From assembly GCA_028819005.1 (NCBI GenBank), contig JAPPMP010000004.1, positions 1-39,931 of the forward strand: a stretch of DNA of 39,931 bases, in the 5' to 3' direction. Position 1 is the stretch's first letter; each line of letters opens with the position of its first letter. Under the pieces are notes generated by a model that was given only the letters and a program-made list of their open reading frames with translations, was not told the DNA's origin and searched no databases. Both the position numbers and the translations under genes were made by a program. Shown in pieces: positions 7,863 to 16,206 of this stretch. The stretch comes from Acidimicrobiaceae bacterium (GTDB lineage: Bacteria; Actinomycetota; Acidimicrobiia; Acidimicrobiales; Aldehydirespiratoraceae).

Positions 7863-10048
7863 GTGTGCGGGTCGGTGGCTGGGACGTCAACGACACCACG
7901 GTGCTGAACCGCGAGTTGAGTTGGCTGGCGTTCAACGGCAGAGTCCTGGAACTTGCCGCCGACTTGAAAGTCCCCCTGCTCGAACGGGTTCGATACCTGT
8001 CGATCTACGCCGGCAACCTCGACGAGTTCTTCCAAGTGCGGGTGTCGGGGCTCCACGATCAGATCGCCGCGGGCATCTCCGCGGTGGGACCCGACGGTCG
8101 CACTCCCCGCAAACAGATCGAGGACATCCGCTCGGTGGTTCTCGAGCTCGGAGCACGCCAGGAGAAGATCTTCGCCACTCAGATCCTCCCCGCCCTCAAC
8201 GAGATGAACATCGAACTGCTTGAGTTCGACGACCTGACCATCGACGAGCAGGAAACGATCACCGAGCGGTTCCGCCGTCGCATCTTCCCGATACTCACGC
8301 CGTTGGCGGTCGACCCCGGCCACCCGTTCCCCTACATCTCTGACCTGTCGCTCAACCTTGCTGTGGTCGTCCGCAATCCCGCGGACCGGGAGAAGCGATT
8401 CGCCCGCGTCAAAGTCCCCAACACGCTCGAACGCTGGATCTCTCTGGATCACGGGCTTCGCTTCGTCTCCCTCGAGTCGGTCCTCGCTGCTCACCTCGAC
8501 CAGTTGTTCCCCGGAATGGACATCGTCGAATCGGCGCCGTTCCGGGTCACCCGCAACGCCGACCTGACCCTCGAAGAAGAAGCGGAAGACCTGCTCGCGG
8601 CAGTTGAGATCGAGTTGCGGCGCAGGCGCTTCGGACGCGCGGTCCGTCTTGAGGTTGCGTCTTCGATGTCGCAGCAGACCCTCGAACTGTTGATCCGGGA
8701 ACTCGATCTCGACCCGGCCGACGTCTACTCGAGTTCAGTTCCCCTAGACGCGACCTCACTCAACGCCGTGGCCGACATCGACCTTGGACGCCAAAAATGG
8801 CCGCACTGGCGGGGTATCTCCGAGCCGGGTCTGACCTCCGAGAACGAGCCGAGCAACCTGTTCGACACGCTGGCCGATCGAGACGTGCTGCTCCACCATC
8901 CGTATTCGTCGTTCAGCAGGTCGGTCGTCGAGTTCGTCCATCAAGCTAGCCGGGACAGATCGGTCCTCGCGATCAAACTCACGCTCTATCGAACATCGGG
9001 TGACAGCCCCATCATCGATGCGCTGATCGAGGCCGCCGAGCGCGGCAAACAGGTGGCGGTGCTGATCGAAGTCAAGGCGCGGTTCGACGAGGAGGCCAAT
9101 ATCGGCTGGGCCCGGCGACTTGAACAGGCCGGAGTGCATGTCGCCTATGGGATTGTGGGCCTGAAAATCCACTCGAAGATCGCCATGGTGGTGCGCGAAG
9201 AAGCTGACGGCATCCGTCGCTACTGCCACGTAGGCACCGGCAACTACAACCATCGCACTGCCCGGCTGTACGAGGACATCGGTCTGCTGACGGCCGATCC
9301 CGTAGTCGGCGACGACCTCGCCGACCTTTTCAACTATCTCACCGGGTACAGCCGGGCCCGCGACTACGAGCGGATTCTGGTGGCGCCCGAGATGCTGCGC
9401 TCACGTCTGAATGAGCTGATCGATTCTGAGATTTCCAGCGGCGAGGGTCGGATGATCCTCAAAATGAACAGCCTCGTCGACACCGAGATGATCCAGAACC
9501 TCTACGAGGCTTCTGAAGCGGGAGTCGAGATCGATCTGATTGTGCGGGGAGTGTGCTGTCTGCGACCCGGAATTGCGGGCATGTCGGAGAACATTCGGGT
9601 TCGCTCGATCGTGGGCCGCTATCTGGAGCATTCGCGGATCTTCCACTTCGCCAATGGAGGTGGCGCCAGTGGCGATGCCAATGGGGGTGGTGCCAGTGGA
9701 GGTAGCGCCAATGGCGGTGCTGGTGGGGGTGGTGCCAGTGGAGGTAGCGCCAATGGCGGCGCTGGTGGCCGCGGCGGCAGCGCTGTCGGCGACCGTCGGA
9801 GTCGCACTTACATCGGGAGCGCCGACCTGATGCGCAGGAATCTTGATCGGCGGGTCGAAGTTCTTCTCGAGATAGGCAACCAGGAACTGGAGAATCGGCT
9901 CCTCGAGGTGCTCGACGCCAACCTTGCAGACGACTCTCTGGCGTGGTCCCTCGACGGGTCCGGCGTCTGGACCCGTGAAGGCGGTACTGTCGGAGTCGAT
10001 GTCCACGAAACGCTCCAAGAACTCGCGAGGGTCCGAGCCCGTGGGTGA
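7859..10048 (+). CDS. ppk: Polyphosphate kinase 1
   Basis: A 729-residue PPK1, reversibly making polyphosphate from ATP at the membrane periphery. It has the PPK N domain (LNRELSWLAFNGRVLELA), middle domain, and the two phospholipase-D-like C-terminal domains with the autophosphorylated His438 (GLKIHSKIA) and His591 (EHSRIFHF). The end of the second domain is interrupted: between FHFANGG (ends 601) and YIGSADLM (starts 651) sits about 49 residues of Gly/Ala/Ser/Asn repeat. Most PPK1 proteins have only a few residues there. Flanking conserved segments are intact and in frame, so the enzyme is probably active with an exposed flexible loop. GTG start, overlapping the ROK stop by 4 bases; the stop overlaps the Nudix start by 8. 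Confidence 0.96.
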   Translation: MSVRVGGWDVNDTTVLNRELSWLAFNGRVLELAADLKVPLLERVRYLSIYAGNLDEFFQVRVSGLHDQIAAGISAVGPDGRTPRKQIEDIRSVVLELGARQEKIFATQILPALNEMNIELLEFDDLTIDEQETITERFRRRIFPILTPLAVDPGHPFPYISDLSLNLAVVVRNPADREKRFARVKVPNTLERWISLDHGLRFVSLESVLAAHLDQLFPGMDIVESAPFRVTRNADLTLEEEAEDLLAAVEIELRRRRFGRAVRLEVASSMSQQTLELLIRELDLDPADVYSSSVPLDATSLNAVADIDLGRQKWPHWRGISEPGLTSENEPSNLFDTLADRDVLLHHPYSSFSRSVVEFVHQASRDRSVLAIKLTLYRTSGDSPIIDALIEAAERGKQVAVLIEVKARFDEEANIGWARRLEQAGVHVAYGIVGLKIHSKIAMVVREEADGIRRYCHVGTGNYNHRTARLYEDIGLLTADPVVGDDLADLFNYLTGYSRARDYERILVAPEMLRSRLNELIDSEISSGEGRMILKMNSLVDTEMIQNLYEASEAGVEIDLIVRGVCCLRPGIAGMSENIRVRSIVGRYLEHSRIFHFANGGGASGDANGGGASGGSANGGAGGGGASGGSANGGAGGRGGSAVGDRRSRTYIGSADLMRRNLDRRVEVLLEIGNQELENRLLEVLDANLADDSLAWSLDGSGVWTREGGTVGVDVHETLQELARVRARG
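9686..9769 (+). repeat. 42-bp in-frame repeat inside ppk
   Basis: Two near-identical 42-bp units (9686-9727, 9728-9769) encode a 14-residue Gly/Ala/Ser/Asn unit. A more diverged copy begins near 9650. They form the glycine-rich insertion of PPK1. Confidence 0.85.
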
Positions 10049-10496
10049 TCTATACAAGCGACTGTCGCGCAAATACCCCAAGATCGAGGTCTGGGCAGCG
10101 GGGGGAGTGGTGCTGCGCGAGCATCTCGGCGTCACCGAGGTGCTGTTGATCCATCGGCCCGTTCACCGAGACTGGTCATTCCCCAAGGGCAAACTCGACC
10201 CGGGCGAGACTCTGGGACGGGCGGCGTGGCGGGAAGTGCACGAAGAGACCGGATTCAGGTGCAAACGTCTTGAGCGACTGCCGCTGGTTCGCTACCGAGA
10301 CGGCCGTGACCGCTGCAAAGCTGTTGTCTACTGGACGATGCAGGTACTCGACGGGCAGTTCGAGCCGAATTCCGAGGTGGATGCCCTGGGCTGGTTCGAT
10401 CTGCTGTCTGCGCAGCAGGTTTTGACCTACGAACACGATGTTTCGCTGCTTGATTCCGTGACAGGGGCCGTTCCTTCGCTCAGAATGCTTGCGTGA
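10041..10496 (+). CDS. Nudix hydrolase, MutT1-like (short form)
   Basis: A 151-residue Nudix protein. The Nudix box is complete: GKLDPGETLGRAAWREVHEE then TGF, matching Gx5Ex7REUxEExGU. It begins with VWAAGGVVL, typical of the MutT/diadenosine-polyphosphate group. In mycobacteria, mutT1 lies beside ppk and carries an extra histidine-phosphatase domain; here the protein ends after the Nudix domain. GTG 10041 (overlapping the ppk stop by 8 bases) is chosen; ATG 9999 is an alternative adding 14 residues. The stop overlaps the MFS start by 4 bases. Likely roles are cleaning oxidised nucleotides or diadenosine polyphosphates in a polyphosphate/nucleotide operon. Confidence 0.88.
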   Translation: MGDLYKRLSRKYPKIEVWAAGGVVLREHLGVTEVLLIHRPVHRDWSFPKGKLDPGETLGRAAWREVHEETGFRCKRLERLPLVRYRDGRDRCKAVVYWTMQVLDGQFEPNSEVDALGWFDLLSAQQVLTYEHDVSLLDSVTGAVPSLRMLA

Positions 10497-12085
10497 GCTC
10501 CGACGACGCGCGACCGTTTGCCTCTTTCGGGTCGAAGTCGCGCCTGTCGAGGTCTTCGGGTACGCCGAGACCGGTAGTCACACCGTTCATGCGGCTGGCG
10601 CGTCTGCACGCGATGAGCGCGGCTTCCGACGGTGCCATCGCGGCTGCTTTGGCGGGCTCGATCTTCTTCGCCATCAGCCCTGAAGAGTCACGCGGCCGGG
10701 TGGCGCTGGCTTTGCTGCTGACGATGGCTCCCTTCGCCGTGGTGACGCCGCTCATCGGCCCGGCCATCGACCGCATACGCGGCGGACGTCGCATGATGAT
10801 CATTGCCACGACGGCCGGCCGGGCTGTTCTCGCGCTGCTGATTATTCAGCATGTCGACACGCTGCTGCTGTTCCCAGAGATATTCGGCATTCTGGTGCTG
10901 CAGAAGAGCTACTCCGTCGCCAAGAGCGCGGTGGTTCCTCCCCTGGTGTCCTCGGACGAGGATTTGGTGGGCGCCAACAGTCGATTAGCGCTGATCAGTG
11001 CGATTTCGGGGCCGATCGGTGCTGGACTGGCAGGATTCTTCACGATTTTCGGTGGCCCTGCCGCGGCTGCGGCGGTGGGTCTGGTGGGTTTCGTGTCAGC
11101 CACGTTGCTGGCCTTCGCCATCCCGTCGGTCGTCGTTGCCGCAGTGCCGGTCGAGCAGTTGGAGAGGGCCGAGCTCAGGGACCGGAAGATCCTCCTGGCC
11201 GCAACCTCGATGATGATCGTCAGAGGCATCGTCGGGTTTGTGACGATGCTGCTGATGTTCGAATTGAGAGGCGGCAAGGACGGTCTGGATGTGAGCACGG
11301 AGGGCGCCGCGCTAGGTGGCGCGACGGCGACCGTGCGCGACGTCGACATCACCGGCGATCCCCGAGCGCCGGTCTGGCACTTTGTGATCGTGGCTGTGTT
11401 CGCGGTGGTCGGCACGCTCGGGGGTGCGCGCTTCGCGCCGACATTGCGCCGGCGCCTGACCGAAGAGCAGATACTTCTCGGTGCGATAACCGTGCTTGTC
11501 GCCGGAGCGCTCTTCGCGGCTCTGTCCGGGAGCCTGTTCGGAACGGTCGTCTTTGCATGCACCCTCACCGCTGCAGCCGGCACCGGAAAACTCGCGTTCG
11601 ACGCGCTGGTCCAGCGGGACGCGCCGGTCGCCAACTACGGCCGCTCCTTCGCCCGCTTCGAAGCGCGCTTCCAGCTTGCGTTCGCCATGGGCGCGATGCT
11701 GCCGGTGGTGATCCGGCTGAGCATCCCCGTCGGCGCCGGCCTGGTAGGAGCGGTGGGCGGGCTTTCGCTGCTGGTGTACGTGTTCGGCAACCCGGGGCGT
11801 TTGTTCAAGCTTCGACGAACTTCGACTGACAAGCCCTCGACCCGCGATCGCGCAGACACACCCCCATGGAGCCGCACCGAGTACGAGGGTGAGCTCCGTC
11901 CTTCCCAACCGGCGCCTCCAGCGGGCACAAGCGACTTCTCCAGACCGAAGTCATGGCACGAGAGCACACCGTACGTCTCGTCCATAGACGGCGTCGAAGT
12001 CGACCCGATCCCGCCCGCCGATTCACCGGCCGAGCCACCCGCCAAGGGAGAAGGCCCAGGCGAACCCCCGCGCAACCCAGGCTGA
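10493..12085 (+). CDS. MFS-type permease with disordered C-terminal tail
   Basis: A 530-residue integral membrane protein with many hydrophobic helices between residues about 40 and 430, and the MFS loop GPAIDRIRGGRR after the second helix. A Pro/Ser/Glu-rich cytoplasmic tail of about 95 residues follows (from STDKPSTRDRADTPPWSRTE). Substrate unknown. Last gene of the ROK-PPK-Nudix operon; its GTG overlaps the Nudix stop by 4 bases. Its stop directly abuts the end of the convergent metalloprotease gene with no spacer. Confidence 0.85.
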   Translation: MSSDDARPFASFGSKSRLSRSSGTPRPVVTPFMRLARLHAMSAASDGAIAAALAGSIFFAISPEESRGRVALALLLTMAPFAVVTPLIGPAIDRIRGGRRMMIIATTAGRAVLALLIIQHVDTLLLFPEIFGILVLQKSYSVAKSAVVPPLVSSDEDLVGANSRLALISAISGPIGAGLAGFFTIFGGPAAAAAVGLVGFVSATLLAFAIPSVVVAAVPVEQLERAELRDRKILLAATSMMIVRGIVGFVTMLLMFELRGGKDGLDVSTEGAALGGATATVRDVDITGDPRAPVWHFVIVAVFAVVGTLGGARFAPTLRRRLTEEQILLGAITVLVAGALFAALSGSLFGTVVFACTLTAAAGTGKLAFDALVQRDAPVANYGRSFARFEARFQLAFAMGAMLPVVIRLSIPVGAGLVGAVGGLSLLVYVFGNPGRLFKLRRTSTDKPSTRDRADTPPWSRTEYEGELRPSQPAPPAGTSDFSRPKSWHESTPYVSSIDGVEVDPIPPADSPAEPPAKGEGPGEPPRNPG

Positions 12086-13270
12086 TCAACCCAGCGGGAG
12101 GTCGATCCTGGCCAGCCACAGACCCGGCGCGTCGACCTCCGACGGAGTGGGAAGGTGTTCGGGGTCGTCAAAAAGACGGTCGAGCCCCTCAGTCCCGGCA
12201 CGCTCGATCACGCCCTCGACGAACGCCGTGCCGCGGTCGTATTGATTCTGGTCGAGTTCAAGGCCGAGGATCCGCTCAACGAGTCGGTCAGAAGCGGCGG
12301 CTTGAGTCCTGCGGCGACGGAGAGCTTCGGCGACCCTGTCGCAGGACCCGATGATGCTTCCCCCCGTCTGATCCATCACATGGTCGATGTAGCCGGTGAT
12401 GGCGGCGACCAGAGCGGCGATCTCGGGTTCGAGCGCCGCCTGTGCAGGTGACCGGACCGCGCCGAAGATCACCTCCGGATCGCTGAGCGTCTCGTTCAAC
12501 TCTGCAAAAGCCTCGGGACCCGCGCTCAGGTCGAAGTTGCCGAGCCGGTCGCTCAGAGCCTCGGGATCGCGCTCGAAGGCACTGGCGTGGCGTTGCAGCA
12601 GGTCGCTCAAGCGTTCGTTCACATGAGGCACTCCCAGTACCGCTCGGTGGGTCGCCTCATGGAGGCACACCCAGAGCCGGAGGTCGTCGGGGTCGAGCGA
12701 CCACTCCTGGGCGAACCGGTCCACGTTCGGCAGCAGAATCAACAATGGGGCGTTCGCCGGGCGCGGCAGCGGCAGGTGGAAGCCCCCGAAAGAAATCCGC
12801 GCCAGTTCACCGACCATCGAACCGGTGGTCATCGTCAGCAGCATCGACTCGAGCATCTGAGACAGCCCCGCCATCATCTGGTTCATCGGATCGTTCTCAG
12901 AAAGATCGTCCGGTGTCGGCAAGCTCGTCGAAATCGACGAGGCGATGGTCCCCAGCAACGGTCGATAGTGCTCGATCGTGCTGTCGACCCACTGCGTGCG
13001 GTTGACCACATCCACCTTCAGGGCCGCGCCCCGAGCCACCACCAGTTGCGTCGCCGACTGGACCTGCAACTCGGCTACACGCACCAGTTCCTCGATCGCC
13101 ATCCGGTCCCGGGGATCGATGTTGGGTTCGGACTCGCTACCGGTGGCGATGGAGCGGGCGAGATCACGGGCCGAGTTGGGTGAAGCGCCGCCCGCGCCGG
13201 ACAGCATCTTCATGATCTCACCGAGAAACGCGCCGAGCGACTCGCCGTCAGGTGGCAGATCGTCGCTCAT
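12086..13270 (-). CDS. Zinc-dependent metalloprotease, Zincin_2 (DUF2342)
   Basis: A 394-residue member of the Zincin_2/DUF2342 family (the actinobacterial 'coenzyme F420 biosynthesis-associated' putative hydrolases). The HExxH zinc motif is HEATH, His204-Glu205-His208, in LWVCLHEATHRAVLGVPHV. The N-terminal 70 residues are acidic and probably flexible. No signal peptide. The F420 label is historical and the substrate is unknown. It is transcribed divergently from the SDR gene from a leaderless-type promoter. Confidence 0.88.
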   Translation of the reverse strand: MSDDLPPDGESLGAFLGEIMKMLSGAGGASPNSARDLARSIATGSESEPNIDPRDRMAIEELVRVAELQVQSATQLVVARGAALKVDVVNRTQWVDSTIEHYRPLLGTIASSISTSLPTPDDLSENDPMNQMMAGLSQMLESMLLTMTTGSMVGELARISFGGFHLPLPRPANAPLLILLPNVDRFAQEWSLDPDDLRLWVCLHEATHRAVLGVPHVNERLSDLLQRHASAFERDPEALSDRLGNFDLSAGPEAFAELNETLSDPEVIFGAVRSPAQAALEPEIAALVAAITGYIDHVMDQTGGSIIGSCDRVAEALRRRRTQAAASDRLVERILGLELDQNQYDRGTAFVEGVIERAGTEGLDRLFDDPEHLPTPSEVDAPGLWLARIDLPLG

Positions 13271-13276
13271 TTGGGC

Positions 13277-13282
13277 ATCGTA
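13277..13282 (-). promoter_or_regulatory. -10 hexamer, leaderless start of the Zincin_2 gene
   Basis: TACGAT on the minus strand, 6 nt before the ATG at 13270. Confidence 0.5.
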
Positions 13283-13315
13283 GATGAGTGACGGTGTCGA
13301 TACTCCCGAATCGGG

Positions 13316-13372
13316 GTGAATAAGCCATGAGGCCAGAGCAATGAGCCCGAAGCCATGAACCCGAAGCCATGA
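13316..13372 (+). promoter_or_regulatory. Chain of four overlapping mini-cistrons before the SDR gene
   Basis: Four tiny ORFs run head to tail, each sharing the four bases ATGA with the next: MNKP (GTG 13316), MRPEQ (13327), MSPKP (13341) and MNPKP (13355). The last one's TGA (13370-13372) overlaps the SDR start codon at 13369. The last two units are a 14-bp tandem repeat (13341-13354, 13355-13368). The geometry suits relay translation by termination-reinitiation. Confidence 0.55.
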
Positions 13373-14433
13373 GCAGAATCGTGGTCACGGGCGCGGCGAG
13401 CGACATCGGCGCGCGAGTGGTGGCGAAACTCGCCGACACGCAGCCGCGTCCCGAGGTGCTGGCGGTCGACCAGGCGACGTTGCCCCCGCCGCCCTCGTTG
13501 CCACCCGAAGTCGAACAGCAGCGGGCCGATCTGGAGTTTGCAGACCTCCGATCCATGTTCTGCGGCGCCGACACAGTCGTACACCTGAACTATCAGGGCA
13601 CTCCGGGCGAGACGGACGCCGCCGCTGACGAGTCGGACCTGCTGATAGCCGAGCGGGTCCTGCAAGCAGCAGCGGACTGCCAAGTCGATCAGATCGTGCT
13701 GCTGTCCTCGGCGCTGGTCTATGGCGCCCGGACCGCCAACCCCGTCCCGTTGACCGAGGACGCGCCGGTGCGCCCCAACCCCGACTTCTCCTGGGCAGTC
13801 ACGCGGGCGGAGATCGAGAAGCTGACGGCCGAGTGGAAGAAAGCCAATCGATCCACAGCGGTGGCGGTCCTGCGTCCCACAACACTCGTGACCGACGACG
13901 ACTTGGGACAACTGGCCCGCGTGCTTCACAACGGTCGACTCGGAGTGGCCGCCGACGGTGACCCGCCCGTCCAATACCTCCACATTGACGACCTGGCCGG
14001 CGCAGTGGCAACCGTGGTCGAGTGCCGGGCCGACGGTCCGCTCAACGTTGCTCCCGAAGGTTGGATCCCTCCCGACGCTCTCCGTGATCTCGAAGGACCC
14101 AAGCCGAGGCTGCGGGTACCGATGTGGATGGCCCGGGGGCTCGCCGCGGTCCGCTGGCGGGCAGGACTGGCGCCGATACCACCGGGAGTTGTGCCCTACA
14201 CGTCGCACTCCTGGGTGATAGCCAGCGACCGTTTGCGCTCGCTCGGCTGGGAACCGGCCTACTCCAACGAGGAGGCGTGGGTCGTTTCGCACAACCCGGG
14301 TCCACTCGACTGGATCCCGGCGCGCCGGCGTCAGGAACTGGCCCTGGCGGTAGCGGCGCTGGGCGTTATAGGCGGACTCGGGTTTTTGGCGTGGCTGTTG
14401 CGTCGGATCGCCACCCGCCGAGCTGCAGCGTGA
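13369..14433 (+). CDS. Atypical NAD(P)-binding extended SDR with C-terminal membrane anchor
   Basis: A 354-residue NAD-dependent epimerase/dehydratase-like protein. The Rossmann dinucleotide motif is near the N-terminus (VTGAASDIGARV), and SSALVYGA marks the active-site strand. The catalytic YxxxK is replaced by Trp142-x3-Arg146 (FSWAVTRAEIEK), so classical oxidoreductase chemistry is unlikely. The C-terminus has one hydrophobic helix (LALAVAALGVIGGLGFLAWL) followed by arginines, a probable membrane anchor with a cytoplasmic tail. It may act as a nucleotide-binding scaffold or sensor. Its start codon is the end point of the mini-cistron chain. Confidence 0.82.
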   Translation: MSRIVVTGAASDIGARVVAKLADTQPRPEVLAVDQATLPPPPSLPPEVEQQRADLEFADLRSMFCGADTVVHLNYQGTPGETDAAADESDLLIAERVLQAAADCQVDQIVLLSSALVYGARTANPVPLTEDAPVRPNPDFSWAVTRAEIEKLTAEWKKANRSTAVAVLRPTTLVTDDDLGQLARVLHNGRLGVAADGDPPVQYLHIDDLAGAVATVVECRADGPLNVAPEGWIPPDALRDLEGPKPRLRVPMWMARGLAAVRWRAGLAPIPPGVVPYTSHSWVIASDRLRSLGWEPAYSNEEAWVVSHNPGPLDWIPARRRQELALAVAALGVIGGLGFLAWLLRRIATRRAAA

Positions 14434-14453
14434 CGGACCGCTGCTCGGAGTCG

Positions 14454-14459
14454 TACCAT
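14454..14459 (+). promoter_or_regulatory. -10 hexamer, leaderless start of moaE
   Basis: TACCAT, 6 nt before the ATG at 14466; no Shine-Dalgarno. Confidence 0.5.
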
Positions 14460-14465
14460 TACAGA

Positions 14466-14948
14466 ATGCAGGCCCCCCGAACGCTCGCACCGCCAACCGA
14501 CTCCGACGCCTGGCTGGGCCTGACCGACGAAACGCTCCCGGTGGGTCGAGCCGTTGACTGGGCGGTTCTCCCCAGTTGCGGTGCTGTAGTCCTGTTCAGC
14601 GGCACGGCCAGGGATCATGCCGAGGGGCGCGATTGCGTTGAACGGCTCGAATACGAAGCTTATGATCGCTATGTCGTGCCAAAACTGGAAGAGATCGCTG
14701 GACACATGCGTCAGCGGTGGTCTGCTCTGGGAAGGATTGTGCTCTTGCATCGAGTGGGCCTGGTGAAGTTGGGCGAGTCGTCGGTCGTGGTGGTCGCCTC
14801 GTCGCCGCACCGCCCCGAGGCTTTCGCCGCGGCCCGCTTCGGAATCGACACTCTCAAAGCAACCGTTCCGATCTGGAAGAGAGAGGTATGGGCTGACGGC
14901 GAGTCCTGGGGGCTCGAGGCGCAACATCTGACGAAGCTGGACTCATGA
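14466..14948 (+). CDS. moaE: Molybdopterin synthase catalytic subunit MoaE
   Basis: A 160-residue MoaE, which with MoaD transfers sulfur to precursor Z to form molybdopterin. Characteristic segments are GAVVLFSGTARDHAEG, LEYEAYD, HRVGLVKLGESSVVV and the active-site lysine segment KATVPIWKREVW. The N-terminal 30 residues are an extension. No moaD or other cofactor gene is in the window. A longer upstream frame exists but conflicts with the SDR gene. Its stop overlaps the next gene by 4 bases (ATGA), linking it to a small membrane protein and MreB. Confidence 0.92.
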   Translation: MQAPRTLAPPTDSDAWLGLTDETLPVGRAVDWAVLPSCGAVVLFSGTARDHAEGRDCVERLEYEAYDRYVVPKLEEIAGHMRQRWSALGRIVLLHRVGLVKLGESSVVVVASSPHRPEAFAAARFGIDTLKATVPIWKREVWADGESWGLEAQHLTKLDS

Positions 14949-15166
14949 GCAGCGCGGTCGGGTTTCTGGTGGTGGCTGCTGCGGTGGCGATCGTCGGTTC
15001 GCTCATTCTGTGGCTGTGGCATCGCGCCAGGACGTCGGCGCCGCCCACATTCAGTGAGCACTTGAGTGTGCTGGCGCCACGCGACGGTTCCCCGAGGGTC
15101 GAGCAACCGACCGGGATTGTGCCGTTCGATCCCGAATCCGGCGAGGAGTTGAACTCTGGCACGTGA
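14945..15166 (+). CDS. Small single-pass membrane protein
   Basis: A 73-residue protein with one membrane helix (about residues 5-24, VGFLVVAAAVAIVGSLILWL) near the N-terminus, then a basic stop-transfer (HRAR) and a soluble Pro/Ser tail. Unrecognised. It is translationally coupled to moaE (ATGA overlap), and its 3' end overlaps the proposed mreB start by 11 bases. Its place just before MreB suggests a membrane partner, but that is only context. Confidence 0.7.
   Translation: MSSAVGFLVVAAAVAIVGSLILWLWHRARTSAPPTFSEHLSVLAPRDGSPRVEQPTGIVPFDPESGEELNSGT
15143..15148 (+). promoter_or_regulatory. Ribosome binding site that fixes a CTG start for mreB
   Basis: GAGGAG ends 7 nt before CTG 15156. It is the only good site near the conserved N-terminus, and no ATG, GTG or TTG occurs in frame between the upstream stop (TGA 15150-15152) and about 15264. 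Confidence 0.7.
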
Positions 15167-16178
15167 CCTAGCGATCGACCTGGGCACCGCGAACACGCTG
15201 GTCTACGCCCGCGGGGAGGGCATCGTCCTGAACGAGCCGTCCGTCATCGCGGTCAACAGCCGCACCAAGAAGGTGCTCGCCACCGGCCGTGAAGCATGGC
15301 AGATGATCGGTCGCACACCGAGCCACATCGTGGCAGTGCGCCCGCTCCGCCAAGGCGCGATCACTGATTTCGACGTGACGCAGCGGATGATCCGGCTGCT
15401 GCTGCAGCGGGTGGGTGTGAGCCGTCTCAACCGCCCCCGTGTGGTGATCTGCGTGCCTTCGGCGATCACTGCGGTGGAACGGCGGGCCGTGACCGATGCA
15501 GCCAGAGGAGCGGGCGCCGCCGACGCTCAGCTCATCGAACAGCCGGTCGCTGCCGCAATCGGCGCGGACCTTCCGATCAACGAACCGATCGGCAACATGG
15601 TCGTGGACATCGGCGGCGGAACAACCGAAACCGCGCTGCTCTCTCTCGGGGGAGTTGTAGCGCTCGAGGCGGTCCGGGTCGGGTCGTTCGACATCGACAG
15701 CGCGGTGCAGGCCTATGTCCGGCGGGAATACGGGATTGCAATCGGCGAACGCACAGCGGAGGACATCAAGATCGTCCTGGGCTCCGCCGCGCCGACCGCC
15801 AACGAGGTCAACGCGGAGGTTCGCGGACGCGAGATGATGAGCGGGTTGCCCAAGACCATCGTTTTGACGCCGACAGAGATCCGCGGGGCGATCGAGGAGC
15901 CGGTGGCGGCGATGGTCGATTCGGTGCTCTCCTGTCTTGCTCAGGCACCGCCTGAACTCGCTCAGGACCTCATTGTGCAGGGCATTCACCTTGTCGGCGG
16001 AGGTGGAATGTTGAGGGGCATGGACCAGAGGCTGTCGCGTGAGACGAACGTCCGCGTGCAGTTGGTGCACTCGCCGCTCGAAGCTGTCGCCTTCGGCGCG
16101 GGTCGGGTGATCGAGCATTATGAGTCGGTTCAGGTGATGTTCATGAAAGCCGGCAGCGCCGACGGTCGGGACCGCTGA
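15156..16178 (+). CDS. mreB: MreB-like actin homologue with CTG start
   Basis: A 340-residue bacterial actin that polymerises at the membrane. It has phosphate-1 loop IDLGTANTLVYARGEG, phosphate-2 loop VDIGGGTTETALL, and the adenosine motif HLVGGGGMLRGMD. The frame upstream is closed by a TGA at 15150, and the family N-terminus (M)ARDLAIDLGTANT begins at the CTG codon 15156, preceded by GAGGAG at ideal spacing. Starting at the first ATG (15273) would remove the nucleotide-binding loop. No mreC or mreD is adjacent, so its role may differ from classical cell elongation. Member of the moaE-small membrane protein-mreB unit. Confidence 0.92.
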   Translation: MARDLAIDLGTANTLVYARGEGIVLNEPSVIAVNSRTKKVLATGREAWQMIGRTPSHIVAVRPLRQGAITDFDVTQRMIRLLLQRVGVSRLNRPRVVICVPSAITAVERRAVTDAARGAGAADAQLIEQPVAAAIGADLPINEPIGNMVVDIGGGTTETALLSLGGVVALEAVRVGSFDIDSAVQAYVRREYGIAIGERTAEDIKIVLGSAAPTANEVNAEVRGREMMSGLPKTIVLTPTEIRGAIEEPVAAMVDSVLSCLAQAPPELAQDLIVQGIHLVGGGGMLRGMDQRLSRETNVRVQLVHSPLEAVAFGAGRVIEHYESVQVMFMKAGSADGRDR

Positions 16179-16206
16179 GACTCTGAGCCCCGACAGAGCG
16201 TGGGGT

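Noticed and set aside
13267..14496. 409-codon minus-strand ORF opposite the SDR gene
   Set aside because: Antisense shadow of a clear SDR gene; its translation has no recognisable domain.
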